DNA of 64,000 nt from CAJJDF01 sp965655625 (GTDB taxonomy: Bacteria; Bacteroidota; Bacteroidia; Flavobacteriales_D; CAJJDF01). The stretch lies in assembly GCA_965655625.1 (NCBI GenBank), contig CBFHHA010000007.1:14339-78338 (forward strand). The letters run 5' to 3'. The notes beneath the pieces were generated by a model, which saw only the letters and a program-made list of their open reading frames with translations, did no database searches and was not told the DNA's origin. Shown here in pieces: positions 8,093 to 16,577 of this stretch. Within the stretch, counting starts at the first letter, position 1; every line of letters starts with the position of its first letter. The position numbers and the translations under genes are program-made.

Positions 8093-10072
8093 CTAAAGTA
8101 AATCTTCGTCAACTAGGTTTGGTAAGGTTACTTTGAGTTCAGGATTGTCTTTCATTGCTTGTTTAATAGCAAAAATAGCTTCTTCATTTCTTGCCCAACT
8201 TCTTCTGGCAATTCCATTATTTACATCCCAAAATAGCATTGATTTCAATCTTCTAGAGGAGTCAGCACTTCCATCTAGTAACATTCCAAATCCTCCATTT
8301 ATCACTTCGCCCCAGCCCACACCACCACCGTTGTGGATAGATACCCAAGTAGCTCCTCTGAACGAATCGCCAATCACATTGTGTATCGCCATATCTGCGG
8401 TGAAACTGGATCCATCATAGATGTTTGACGTTTCTCTGTATGGCGAGTCGGTTCCCGAAACATCGTGGTGGTCTCTTCCTAAAATTATTTCACCAATTTC
8501 TCCTTTTTCTATGGCTTCATTAAATGCTTGAGCTATTTTTATTCTCCCATCAGAGTTGGCATATAATATTCTTGCTTGCGATCCCACAACCAGTTTATTT
8601 TCTTTGGCACCCTTAATCCATTGGATATTGTCTAACATTTGTTGTTTGATTTCTTCGGGTGAGTCTTTCGCCAACTCCTCAAGTACTTTACACGCAATTT
8701 CATCTGTCTTATCTAAGTCAGAATCTTTTCCGCTTGCACAAACCCATCTAAAAGGACCAAATCCGTAATCAAAACACATGGGTCCCATAATATCTTGTAC
8801 GTAGGAAGCGTATTTAAAATTGATTCCATTTTCGGCCATGATGTTTGCTCCAGCTCTTGAAGCTTCTAGTAAAAAGGCATTTCCGTAATCAAAGAAGTAG
8901 GTTCCCTTCGCTGCATGACTATTAATGGCATTGGTTTGTCTTATCAAAGATTTTTCTACGAACGATTTAAATTCTTCAGGATTATTAGCCATCATATTAT
9001 TGGCTTCTTGGTAGGTCAACCCAACCGGATAGTATCCTCCAGCCCATGGATTGTGCAGAGACGTTTGGTCGGAACCTAAATCGACAAAAATATCTTCTTG
9101 TTCAAATCTTTCCCATACATCTACAATATTACCTTGATACGCAATGGAAACAACTTCTTTGTTTTCTTTAGCTTGGCGCACTCGGGATACCAATTCGTCT
9201 ATGTGGTCAATCAATTCGTCTACCCAACCTTGTTCATGTCTTTTAATTGAAGCGAAGTCGTTTACTTCCGCACAAACTGTAACGCAACCTGCTATATTTC
9301 CTGCTTTTGGCTGAGCACCACTCATTCCACCAAGTCCGGAGGTTACAAAAAGTTTTCCAGCTAAACCTTCTCCATTTTTAGAAATCTTTCTACCAGCGTT
9401 TAGTACAGTAATGGTTGTCCCATGCACAATACCTTGTGGTCCAATATACATGTAGGATCCAGCAGTCATTTGACCATATTGGGTAACACCTAATGCATTG
9501 AATTTTTCCCAATCGTCTGGTTTTGAATAGTTAGGTATCATCATACCGTTTGTAACCACAACACGAGGAGCATCTTTGTGAGACGGGAATAGCCCCATTG
9601 GATGACCAGAATACATCACCAAAGTTTGCTCATCTGTCATTTCAGACAAATATTGCATGGTAAGTAAATATTGAGCCCAGTTCTGAAACACTCCACCATT
9701 TCCACCGTAGGTAATCAATTCCTGAGGATGTTGAGCGATTGCGTGATCCAGATTGTTCTGAATCATTAACATAATCGCTGCAGCTTGTTTTGAGTTTGCA
9801 GGGTATTCTTCTATTGGTCGGGCATATATTTTATAATCTGGCATGTATCGATACATGTAGATTCTACCGTATGTTTCTAGTTCTTCTTTGAATTCTTTTA
9901 CCAGGGTTGGGTGTTGGTCTTTTGGAAAGTATCGTAGCGCATTTTTTAAGGCCAATTTCTTTTCTTCGTCAGAAAGAATGTCTTTTCTTTTTGGTGCGTG
10001 ACTTATTGTTTTATCAAATTCTTTCTTCTTTGGAATTTCTGGAGGGATTCCAAGCTTTATTTCATGTAACAT
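8093..10072 (-). CDS. hutU: Urocanate hydratase, long (animal UROC1-like) form
   Basis: A 659-residue NAD-dependent enzyme that converts urocanate to imidazolone propionate in histidine breakdown. It is about 100 residues longer than the common Pseudomonas-type HutU and resembles the vertebrate form over its length: GIPPEIPKKKEFD at the start, LVMYSGHPMGLFPS, the NAD-binding region TSGLGGMSGAQPKAGN, FDYGNAFLLEASRAGA, FGPFRWVCASG, SRDHHDVSGTDSP-like motif and HNGGGVGWGEVINGGFG. It stands alone here, without hutH, hutI or a formiminoglutamate enzyme, so the rest of the pathway must be elsewhere. A TATCTTTG promoter lies just upstream. Confidence 0.95.
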   Translation of the reverse strand: MLHEIKLGIPPEIPKKKEFDKTISHAPKRKDILSDEEKKLALKNALRYFPKDQHPTLVKEFKEELETYGRIYMYRYMPDYKIYARPIEEYPANSKQAAAIMLMIQNNLDHAIAQHPQELITYGGNGGVFQNWAQYLLTMQYLSEMTDEQTLVMYSGHPMGLFPSHKDAPRVVVTNGMMIPNYSKPDDWEKFNALGVTQYGQMTAGSYMYIGPQGIVHGTTITVLNAGRKISKNGEGLAGKLFVTSGLGGMSGAQPKAGNIAGCVTVCAEVNDFASIKRHEQGWVDELIDHIDELVSRVRQAKENKEVVSIAYQGNIVDVWERFEQEDIFVDLGSDQTSLHNPWAGGYYPVGLTYQEANNMMANNPEEFKSFVEKSLIRQTNAINSHAAKGTYFFDYGNAFLLEASRAGANIMAENGINFKYASYVQDIMGPMCFDYGFGPFRWVCASGKDSDLDKTDEIACKVLEELAKDSPEEIKQQMLDNIQWIKGAKENKLVVGSQARILYANSDGRIKIAQAFNEAIEKGEIGEIILGRDHHDVSGTDSPYRETSNIYDGSSFTADMAIHNVIGDSFRGATWVSIHNGGGVGWGEVINGGFGMLLDGSADSSRRLKSMLFWDVNNGIARRSWARNEEAIFAIKQAMKDNPELKVTLPNLVDEDLL

Positions 10073-10092
10073 AGTTTTTTCTTTGATTGTCT

Positions 10093-10124
10093 CAAAGATA
10101 AAAAATACAAGTTTGTGATATCAA
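10093..10124 (-). promoter_or_regulatory. Promoter of hutU
   Basis: On the minus strand TTG (complement of 10122-10124), a 21-bp spacer and TATCTTTG (complement of 10093-10100) match the Bacteroidota promoter consensus, about 20 bp before the hutU start. Confidence 0.5.
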
Positions 10125-10137
10125 GTTTAGAAGAATT

Positions 10138-11601
10138 TTATTTCTTTCTGTTTTGCAAAACCTTCAGTATTTCAGAAAGCTGATCGGAATCGAATTGCTT
10201 GGCAACAATACGCTTGTCCTTGTCCAATAAGTAGGCAACAGGTGTAACAAAAACATCATAAATGTTTCGGTAGTTTATACTTTCTAACGTTGTTTTCTTT
10301 TCAATTAAGTACTTCATGTGGTCCTCTCGCATTTCTTGAAAGTCAGAAACATTAATCCAATCCAGTTCTTTTTCTTTTATAAACTTTCTCCAATCATCAT
10401 TTTCAATACTGGTACAAACAGCATACACTTCCAAATCAATTTCTGATATGTTTTTTAAACTATCGTATACTTTCTTGAATTTTGGAATTTCTTTTTTGCA
10501 ATGTCCACAATCTTCTGCCCAAAAAATCAGTAAAGTATACTCGTGGTTTACGTTAGCTAAGTTTATCCAATTTTTCTCAGAGGTATCAGCTAAAATTATA
10601 TTTGGGGCAATTTTACCGATCAAGGTTGGTCTCAATTTATCCACCTTGGGCCGAAGTTTTTCAATTTTATCTTGATCTATCCAATTGCTTCTTCCGTTTA
10701 GGATGTAGTTATCGGCAACATGAACGTAAACAGATTCCATCCCCATAATTTTTGTTTTTGCGTGCGCATAAGCCAAAAATTCTACTGCCGATTTCATCAT
10801 GAATCCATTGGGTGTAAGTTGGTTCATAAAAGCATCGATTCTTTGGTTAATGGTGTCCGGAATCTGTGCAATTACTTTCATGAAATAAGTTACCATTTGA
10901 TTGTAAAACAAGGCTGACTTTCCCAATCTATCGTCAGATAAATCAACATTGTCCCAAAAGTGATTGGTGTAATATTGGTACTTCCAATTGTTTGTGTCAA
11001 TTACCTGGACACTGGGTTCAGGAATCTGAATTTCAATTGACATTCTTATAAGGTTACCAAAGTACGTGTTTTTATTATTTTCAGAAGCCTCAATTTGATA
11101 GTTCATCACGGCTGAATCAATTTCTATAATTTTTTTGTTCAGTGCAGAAACTCTCTCAGTCATGTTGGAATCAAAGGCTATTTGTCTTTCTTTTATATAA
11201 GGATCTTTTAATTTAGCTTGTTTCTCCAGAAATTGAACATAGTCAAAAAATAATTTATTTTCTTTCGATTTTTTCACCTTCACATTACCCGCTAAATTCT
11301 CCATGTTAGTCTCGAGATTGATTGATGTTTCATTTACTAAGATATCAAAATATTTGGGAGGCTTCATGGATGGGATAACCGCATAAACTCCATGTGGCAT
11401 GTTGTTGTTTTTGAACGTAAAACTTCCATCTTTTCTGACAACAGCAGTGTCGTAAAAATATAAATTTTTTCCGGTGTACGTCCCAAGGTAGGCAACCGAG
11501 TCGGTAAGTCCTTTAATTTTTATGTCAATGGTGTATTCTGTTTGTCCGTTTAAAAATAGGATCTGCAGAAGAAGTAAAATGGAAAGAAATATATTTTTCA
11601 T
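10138..11601 (-). CDS. TlpA/AhpC-type thioredoxin-fold protein with DUF4369-like N-terminus
   Basis: A 487-residue secreted protein. After a signal peptide ending at LNGQ comes a DUF4369-like beta domain (about residues 22-110, with DGSFTFKNNNMPHGVYAV). A long helical middle of the DUF5106 type follows (about 120-310), then a C-terminal thioredoxin domain with the redox pair C365-G-H-C368 in FWAEDCGHCKKEIP and the cis-Pro region FVTPVAYLLDKD. Such proteins reduce or exchange disulfides in the periplasm and are common in Bacteroidota. The gene is monocistronic in appearance. Compare 49131-50573, a related architecture whose redox cysteines are absent. Confidence 0.8.
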   Translation of the reverse strand: MKNIFLSILLLLQILFLNGQTEYTIDIKIKGLTDSVAYLGTYTGKNLYFYDTAVVRKDGSFTFKNNNMPHGVYAVIPSMKPPKYFDILVNETSINLETNMENLAGNVKVKKSKENKLFFDYVQFLEKQAKLKDPYIKERQIAFDSNMTERVSALNKKIIEIDSAVMNYQIEASENNKNTYFGNLIRMSIEIQIPEPSVQVIDTNNWKYQYYTNHFWDNVDLSDDRLGKSALFYNQMVTYFMKVIAQIPDTINQRIDAFMNQLTPNGFMMKSAVEFLAYAHAKTKIMGMESVYVHVADNYILNGRSNWIDQDKIEKLRPKVDKLRPTLIGKIAPNIILADTSEKNWINLANVNHEYTLLIFWAEDCGHCKKEIPKFKKVYDSLKNISEIDLEVYAVCTSIENDDWRKFIKEKELDWINVSDFQEMREDHMKYLIEKKTTLESINYRNIYDVFVTPVAYLLDKDKRIVAKQFDSDQLSEILKVLQNRKK

Positions 11602-11749
11602 AATGAATGATTTGTCTTTTACTGTATTTTAGTGATACGGGCTACCACATTGGTGGTTGCTTGCATTAACACTCCCTTAACTCTAACAGGAAGCATGCCA
11701 AATTTACAAAATTTGAAATGAAAAATAAACGTAAAATCTAACGATAAAA

Positions 11750-11782
11750 TTTGCAGGAAAGAATTTAAATTATCTATATTTG
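11750..11782 (+). promoter_or_regulatory. Promoter of the tRNA-His gene
   Basis: TTTG at 11750-11753, a 21-bp spacer and TATATTTG at 11775-11782 make one of the best consensus promoters in the window. The tRNA 5' end is 15 bp further on. Confidence 0.7.
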
Positions 11783-11796
11783 CAGACCGAAAAAAT

Positions 11797-11871
11797 GGTG
11801 GTTGTAGCTCAGTTGGTTAGAGCACTGGTTTGTGGTGCCGGGTGTCGTGGGTTCGAGTCCCATCTTCCACC
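11797..11871 (+). tRNA. tRNA-His (GTG anticodon)
   Basis: Cloverleaf read by eye: G-1 at 11797, D arm GCTCAGTTGGTTAGAGC, anticodon loop TTGTGGT with anticodon GTG, five-base variable loop and T arm GTGGG-TTCGAGT-CCCAT. C73 (11871) can pair with the extra 5' G, the identity signature of tRNA-His. The 3' CCA is not encoded (CC then T). The acceptor stem GTGGTTG/CTTCCAC has two adjacent U-U oppositions at pairs 5-68 and 6-67. A promoter stands 15 bp upstream and a terminator 12 bp downstream, so this is a single-gene transcription unit. Confidence 0.93.
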
Positions 11872-11882
11872 CTTATTTTTGA

Positions 11883-11918
11883 AGAGGTTGTCATTCAGTT
11901 GTCAACCTCTTTTTTTTT
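11883..11918 (+). terminator. Terminator of tRNA-His
   Basis: AGAGGTTG at 11883-11890 pairs with CAACCTCT at 11903-11910 and is followed by a run of T. Confidence 0.75.
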
Positions 11919-11973
11919 GAAAAAAATACTCATTAAGATTGGTCATCACAAAGAAGTAAAAGTCTCTAAATAG

Positions 11974-12016
11974 CAAAAAAAACTACAGTGGAACTTGTTT
12001 CACTGTAGTTTTTTTT
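11974..12016. terminator. Bidirectional terminator, mainly for the THX-fusion gene
   Basis: AACTACAGTG (11981-11990) pairs perfectly with CACTGTAGTT (12001-12010) around a 10-base loop, flanked by an A-run on the left and a T-run on the right. It therefore works on both strands. It sits just beyond the stop of the minus-strand gene at 12066. Confidence 0.8.
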
Positions 12017-12065
12017 AAGGCGGATAATTTCCCAGATTGTTTTGGGATGTTTTGTTTGTTATAGT

Positions 12066-12377
12066 CTAACTCAAAGCAGCAATTAATTCAGCTTTCTTTA
12101 ATGAGGTATAACCTGTAATTCCTTTTTCTTTTGCTATTGCTTTTAATTCAGCAACAGTATGCGAAGATAGGTCGGTAGTCGTTTTAGACTCTTTTTTAGC
12201 GGCTACTACTTTCTTTTCTTCAGTTTTTTTGACAGCAGCTTTGGCTTTTGGCTTGGCTGTTGTTTTTTTCTTTTTAGCTACAGGAGCAGCACTAGTCTTA
12301 TCTGTCTTTGGACGGTGAACCCCCCAAGTACTCATAATTCGTTTTCCTTTTTTTGTTTTTTTATCTCCTTTTCCCAT
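12066..12377 (-). CDS. 30S ribosomal protein THX fused to a Rho_N/SAP-like domain
   Basis: A 103-residue basic protein in three parts. Residues 1-24 look like the small ribosomal protein THX (MGKGDKKTKKGKRI, then STWGVHRPK). Residues 25-68 are a Lys/Ala-rich linker. Residues 70-102 resemble the N-terminal helix-extended-loop-helix of transcription terminator Rho (LSSHTVAELKAIAKEKGI, then YTSLKKAELIAAL), a fold that binds single-stranded nucleic acid. THX of Thermus is only about 26 residues and sits in the 30S head, so the C-terminal two thirds are an addition. A TATATTTG box lies at 12410-12417 (minus strand). The ribosomal assignment rests on a short match; the alternative is a free nucleic-acid-binding protein. 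Confidence 0.7.
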   Translation of the reverse strand: MGKGDKKTKKGKRIMSTWGVHRPKTDKTSAAPVAKKKKTTAKPKAKAAVKKTEEKKVVAAKKESKTTTDLSSHTVAELKAIAKEKGITGYTSLKKAELIAALS

Positions 12378-12409
12378 AGTTTATATGTAATTTTTGTTCG
12401 ATTAATGTA

Positions 12410-12417
12410 CAAATATA
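12410..12417 (-). promoter_or_regulatory. -7 element upstream of the THX-fusion gene
   Basis: The minus strand reads TATATTTG here, 33 bp before the start codon. No clear TTG is seen at the -33 position. Confidence 0.4.
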
Positions 12418-12473
12418 AGGATTCCTTTCCGTTTCGAGGAACTATCTTCTTAAAATTTAGTTAAGTAACTGAT

Positions 12474-13145
12474 TTATACCTTTCTTTTTGCTTCAAATTC
12501 TTCAGCTATTTTTTCTCCTTTTTTTATCGATTGTTTCAACCATTTTAATAACACTCTTTCTTGTTCATTATCACTTAGTTGCCAATCTACTTCTTTTTCT
12601 CTCATTTTGGTTGTAAGCTCAGAAAGACAAATTGCCGCAGAAACCGAAATGTTAAAACTCTCCGTAAATCCATGCATTGGAATGGTAATGAATTCATCCG
12701 CTTCCTCCTTTACAATATCAGAGATTCCATTTGCTTCATTACCCAAAACCAAAGCTATTGGCTTATCCAATTCCATATCATACAAAGATTTTGTGTTAGG
12801 TAATGGAGTTGTTGCAACAATTTTATACCCTTCTTTTTTTAATTTTTGAAGAGCTGTGCGAGTATTATTTTCTTCTTGGTTGTGTCTCTCTATATCAATC
12901 CAATTGGCCGATCCCAGTGTGATTCCTGTATGCAAGTTGAATTCATTTCTATTTTCAATGACATGAATTCTCTGGATGCCAAAACAATCGCAAGTTCGGA
13001 TAGCTGCACTGGTGTTTTGAGCGTGATAAATATCTTCTAAAACCAAAGTGACATAGTTGGTTCTTTCCTGAATTTTTTCGTTAAAAAGTGCCGCTCTGTT
13101 TTCATGCGCAAACTGAGATAAATAGTCTACCAAATTAGATTCCAT
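12474..13145 (-). CDS. trmH: SPOUT-family RNA 2'-O-ribose methyltransferase, TrmH type
   Basis: A 223-residue cytoplasmic enzyme with the three SpoU motifs in order: NTSAAIRTCDCFGI (motif 1, about residue 45), VLGNEANGIS (motif 2, about 132) and IPMHGFTESFNISVSAAI (motif 3, about 155-172). These form the trefoil-knot SAM site. The length and lack of an N-terminal L30e-like substrate domain favour TrmH (Gm18 of tRNA) over the rRNA enzyme RlmB, but the exact target cannot be proved. The start is 5 bp beyond the bshA stop, so the gene lies in the bshA operon, downstream of it. Confidence 0.85.
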   Translation of the reverse strand: MESNLVDYLSQFAHENRAALFNEKIQERTNYVTLVLEDIYHAQNTSAAIRTCDCFGIQRIHVIENRNEFNLHTGITLGSANWIDIERHNQEENNTRTALQKLKKEGYKIVATTPLPNTKSLYDMELDKPIALVLGNEANGISDIVKEEADEFITIPMHGFTESFNISVSAAICLSELTTKMREKEVDWQLSDNEQERVLLKWLKQSIKKGEKIAEEFEAKRKV

Positions 13146-13150
13146 CTGTT

Positions 13151-14263
13151 TTATTTTATTACTTTCTTATACAAGTTAATGTATTTTTCTACAATTTCGT
13201 TCAAATCAAATTTCTCGGCTTGTTTCAAAGCGTTTTTTTTGAATTGTTGATGTATTTCCTTGTTCTCAAGAATGGAAACAGCATTTTTTGCCATATCATC
13301 TATATCTCCAACATCACTCAACATTCCCGAGTAGTTGTGTTCATTCACTTCTGGAATTCCTCCAGTATTCGTACTCACCACCGGCACAGAAACTGCCATA
13401 GCTTCCAATGCTGCCAAACCAAAGCTTTCTGTTTCGGAAGGCAATAAAAACAAATCGGCAATCGATAATATTTCTGTGGTATTGTTCACTGTTCCTATAA
13501 AACTCGTATCCTTACAAGTACCCAATTCCCTGCAAAGCAACTCCATCTTGTCCCTTTCTGGTCCGTCTCCTACAAGGATTAATTTACATTTGATTTGTTT
13601 TCTTACCTTGGCAAAAACCTTGATAACATCTTGAACTCTTTTTACTTTTCTAAAATTGGAAATGTGACACAAAATAAGTTCGTCTTTCTCAGCGTATTTA
13701 TCTCTGTGGATGCTAAATATTTTATCCTTGATGCAAATGAAATTAGGTATGACTTCAATGTCATTTTTGATGTTGAAAAACTTATAGGTGTCGTCTTTCA
13801 AACTATCTGAAACTGTCGTTACGGCATCTGATTTATTAATGGAATAGGTAATAATGGGTTTAAAAAATGGATCACGTCCCACTAAAGTAATGTCAGTTCC
13901 GTGGAGTGTTGTGATAAAAGGAATATAAATCCCTTCTTCTTCTAATATTTGCTGTGCCATGTGCGCAGCCGAGGCATGCGGAATAGCATAATGGAGGTGA
14001 AGTACATCCAATTTTTCAAACCGGATTACATCTACCAATTTGCTTGTCAATGCCGATTCGTAAGGAGGATATTTGAATAGTGGGTAACTGTTTACTCTTA
14101 CTTCGTGGTAAAATATATTTTTGTCGTGAACATCCAATCGGACAGGGAAACTATAGGAAATGAAGTGAATTTGATGTCCTTTTTGGGCCAAAGCTTTTCC
14201 TAATTCTGTGGCAACGACACCACTTCCTCCGTAGGTCGGGTACAATACAATTCCTATTTTCAT
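13151..14263 (-). CDS. bshA: BshA, N-acetylglucosaminyl-malate synthase of bacillithiol synthesis
   Basis: A GT4 glycosyltransferase of 370 residues. The N-terminus MKIGIVLYPTYGGSGVVATE carries the BshA-type GGSG motif; then HLHYAIPHASAA, FITTLHGTDITLVG and C-terminal PSETESFGLAALEAMA, the UDP-sugar-binding EX7E region. It joins GlcNAc to L-malate, first step to bacillithiol. I take ATG at 14263, not the longer ORF beginning 14299, because homologues start MKIGI and because the probable -7 element (14297-14304) would overlap the longer start. The methylase gene follows after 5 bp. bshB and bshC are not in the window. Confidence 0.92.
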   Translation of the reverse strand: MKIGIVLYPTYGGSGVVATELGKALAQKGHQIHFISYSFPVRLDVHDKNIFYHEVRVNSYPLFKYPPYESALTSKLVDVIRFEKLDVLHLHYAIPHASAAHMAQQILEEEGIYIPFITTLHGTDITLVGRDPFFKPIITYSINKSDAVTTVSDSLKDDTYKFFNIKNDIEVIPNFICIKDKIFSIHRDKYAEKDELILCHISNFRKVKRVQDVIKVFAKVRKQIKCKLILVGDGPERDKMELLCRELGTCKDTSFIGTVNNTTEILSIADLFLLPSETESFGLAALEAMAVSVPVVSTNTGGIPEVNEHNYSGMLSDVGDIDDMAKNAVSILENKEIHQQFKKNALKQAEKFDLNEIVEKYINLYKKVIK

Positions 14264-14296
14264 TCTTTTTTCTTTTGGTAGTCTCGTTTGGTTCCA

Positions 14297-14304
14297 CAAA
14301 CTTA
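14297..14304 (-). promoter_or_regulatory. -7 element of the bshA operon
   Basis: The minus strand reads TAAGTTTG, placed to give a leader of about 27 nt before the ATG at 14263. It supports the shorter start. The plus-strand sulP promoter lies only 25 bp away. Confidence 0.45.
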
Positions 14305-14328
14305 CTATTTATTCTCATAACTTTTCAG

Positions 14329-14336
14329 TAGTTTTG
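14329..14336 (+). promoter_or_regulatory. -7 element upstream of the SulP gene
   Basis: TAGTTTTG matches TAnnTTTG, 22 bp before the ATG at 14359; no convincing -33 TTG is seen. Confidence 0.4.
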
Positions 14337-14358
14337 CACTCGCAAAAATCCCACAATT

Positions 14359-15933
14359 ATGGCATTAAAGAAATATGTAAACCTGTTTGATTTCTCTCAA
14401 AAAGTGAACTACCGCACCGAAATTTTGGCAGGCTTCACAGTTGCTATGACAATGATTCCAGAATCCTTGATGTTCGCAATCTTGGCAGGATTCCCCCCTT
14501 TAGTAGGGCTTTACGGGGCTTTTATTATGGGGTTGGTTACCGCAATTTTTGGTGGAAGACCCGGCCTTATTTCGGGTGGCGCTGGTGCTACAGTGGTGGT
14601 TGTTATGGCCCTGATGATAAGACTTAATGGATTGGAGTATGTTTTTGCTGCAGTAGTTTTAGCTGGTGTAATTCAGTTGGTGGTTGGTTTGCTGAAGCTT
14701 GGAAAGTTCATTCGACTTGTTCCTCAGCCAGTTATGTTTGGTTTTGTCAATGGATTAGCAATAATAATATTTATGGCTCAGCTGGATCAATTCAAAGTTG
14801 GAGTAGGTGAGACAGTAGAATGGATGTCAGGAACTCCCATGTACACAATGCTCGGTTTGGTTATTTTTACTATTGCTGTGATTATGATAGTACCAAAAAT
14901 TACCAAAGCAGTACCAGCATCTTTGATTGCTATTATTGTGGTTTTTGCCGTTGTTTACTTTTTGGGTATCGATACCAAGCAAGTTGTAGATATTATTAAT
15001 AAAGACACTTTGCCTGATGAACCAATAAAATCACTGAGTGGTTCTTTGCCTGAATTCAGAATCCCGAATGTTCCCATGTCATGGGAAACTTTAAAAGTTA
15101 TATTTCCTTTTGGACTAACGATGGCAGCTGTAGGGCTTACCGAAGGTTTGCTAACATTGAACTTGGTAGATGAAATTACCGACACTAAAGGAAACAGCAA
15201 CCGAGAATGCCTGGCTCAGGGAAGTGCAAATATTCTTAATGGTTTTTTTGGAGGAATGGGAGGTTGTCCGATGATTGCTCAAACTTTGGTAAATTTGTCG
15301 GCAGGATCAAGAGCCAGACTCTCAGGAATAATAGCGGCACTTACTATCTTAGTCATTATTTTGGTAGGAGCTCCAGTAATTGAATTACTGCCTATTGCAG
15401 CCCTCGTTGGGGTAATGGTGATGGTCTCAATTGGTACGTTCGAGTGGGCAAGTTTCAAAGCATTTAGAAGAATGCCCAAATCAGATATTTTTGTCATGGT
15501 TTTGGTTACGCTCATCACCGTATTTCTCCACAATTTAGCCTTGGCAGTTTTGATAGGTGTTATTATTTCGGCTCTTGTTTTTGCTTGGGAAAGTGCCAAA
15601 CGAATTAGAGCAAGGAAACATGTGGATGAAAATGGTGTAAAGCACTACGAAATATACGGACCACTTTTCTTTGGTTCGGTTACCACCTTTAACGAAAAAT
15701 TTGATGTCGAAAACGACCCTGAAGAAGTAGTTATTGATTTTGCAGAAAGTAAAGTTTCGGATATGTCGGCTATTGAGGCATTGAACAGACTCACAGAAAG
15801 GTATTTGAAAGCTGGTAAGAAACTGCATCTAAAGCATCTGTCTGGCGATTGCAAAAGATTGCTCAGCAATGCCGAAAAGGTAATTGACGTAAACGTATTG
15901 GAAGATCCTACTTACAAAGTAATGTCGAATTAA
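14359..15933 (+). CDS. SulP-family inorganic anion transporter with STAS domain
   Basis: A 524-residue inner-membrane protein. Residues about 20-420 contain the 14-segment SulP/SLC26 transport domain: signature AGFTVAMTMIPESLMFAILA, then PPLVGLYGAF and ISGGAGATVVV. The QGSANILNGFFGGMGGCPMI motif follows near residue 285. Residues about 430-520 are a cytoplasmic STAS domain (VVIDFAESKVSDMSAIEAL). The family imports sulfate, bicarbonate or other anions with H+ or Na+; the substrate cannot be fixed. No carbonic anhydrase or sulfate-assimilation gene is adjacent. It is divergent from bshA, which uses sulfur but need not be functionally linked. Confidence 0.9.
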   Translation: MALKKYVNLFDFSQKVNYRTEILAGFTVAMTMIPESLMFAILAGFPPLVGLYGAFIMGLVTAIFGGRPGLISGGAGATVVVVMALMIRLNGLEYVFAAVVLAGVIQLVVGLLKLGKFIRLVPQPVMFGFVNGLAIIIFMAQLDQFKVGVGETVEWMSGTPMYTMLGLVIFTIAVIMIVPKITKAVPASLIAIIVVFAVVYFLGIDTKQVVDIINKDTLPDEPIKSLSGSLPEFRIPNVPMSWETLKVIFPFGLTMAAVGLTEGLLTLNLVDEITDTKGNSNRECLAQGSANILNGFFGGMGGCPMIAQTLVNLSAGSRARLSGIIAALTILVIILVGAPVIELLPIAALVGVMVMVSIGTFEWASFKAFRRMPKSDIFVMVLVTLITVFLHNLALAVLIGVIISALVFAWESAKRIRARKHVDENGVKHYEIYGPLFFGSVTTFNEKFDVENDPEEVVIDFAESKVSDMSAIEALNRLTERYLKAGKKLHLKHLSGDCKRLLSNAEKVIDVNVLEDPTYKVMSN

Positions 15934-16000
15934 AGTTTTTCATTTCAGTGTAGCATCGCAATCTATTATTTACTAATATTGGGTAAACAAATTTGAGGTC

Positions 16001-16486
16001 ATGATAAAAAAAGCATACATAGCTGGAGGATGTTTTTGGGGAATGGAAGAATTATTTCGAGTTCGTCCAGGAATTGTTGATACGGAAGTTGGTTATATTG
16101 GTGGAGAAAATGAAAAGCCTTCGTACAAATACCATCCCGGTCATGCCGAAGGAATTGAGCTTGCCTACGATTCTGAAATTACTTCATTCCGCGAAATTCT
16201 CGATTACTTCTTTAGAATTCATAATCCTACCACACCGGATAGACAAGGTAATGACATTGGAGCAAGTTATAGATCAGCTATTTTTTTTCAAGATGAGGAG
16301 GAGGAGCTGGAAGCCAAAAAAATGATTGAGCTGGTTGAAGAAACTGGAAAATGGGAAGGAAAGGTTGTGACTACATTAGAGCCAAAATCTACTTTTTGGC
16401 CGGCAGAACCTGAACATCAAGACTACCTGCTAAGAAACCCAAATGGATACACATGCCATTTCGAAAGGTTTGGAACTTTTTTGTAA
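16001..16486 (+). CDS. msrA: Peptide methionine (S)-S-oxide reductase
   Basis: A 161-residue cytoplasmic repair enzyme that reduces methionine-S-sulfoxide. The catalytic motif GGCFWG places Cys11 next to Phe-Trp. Other family motifs are VGYIGG, HAEGIELAYD, FFRIHNPTTPDRQGNDIG and a C-terminal PEHQDYL. No recycling cysteine is evident near the C-terminus apart from one in NGYTCHFERF, which may serve that role. The partner MsrB is encoded separately at 46054 as a lipoprotein. The gene stands alone 67 bp after the SulP gene. Confidence 0.96.
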   Translation: MIKKAYIAGGCFWGMEELFRVRPGIVDTEVGYIGGENEKPSYKYHPGHAEGIELAYDSEITSFREILDYFFRIHNPTTPDRQGNDIGASYRSAIFFQDEEEELEAKKMIELVEETGKWEGKVVTTLEPKSTFWPAEPEHQDYLLRNPNGYTCHFERFGTFL

Positions 16487-16577
16487 AATTCTCTCAATTA
16501 CTCAGAGCCACTTTTAAAAGATTCTCACTCAAATAGAATAGGGTATTTCAGCCATAAAATATTATTGTAAAAGCCCA

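Noticed and set aside
12579..12849. Two plus-strand frames opposite trmH
   Set aside because: Shadows of trmH in the opposite direction without own signals.
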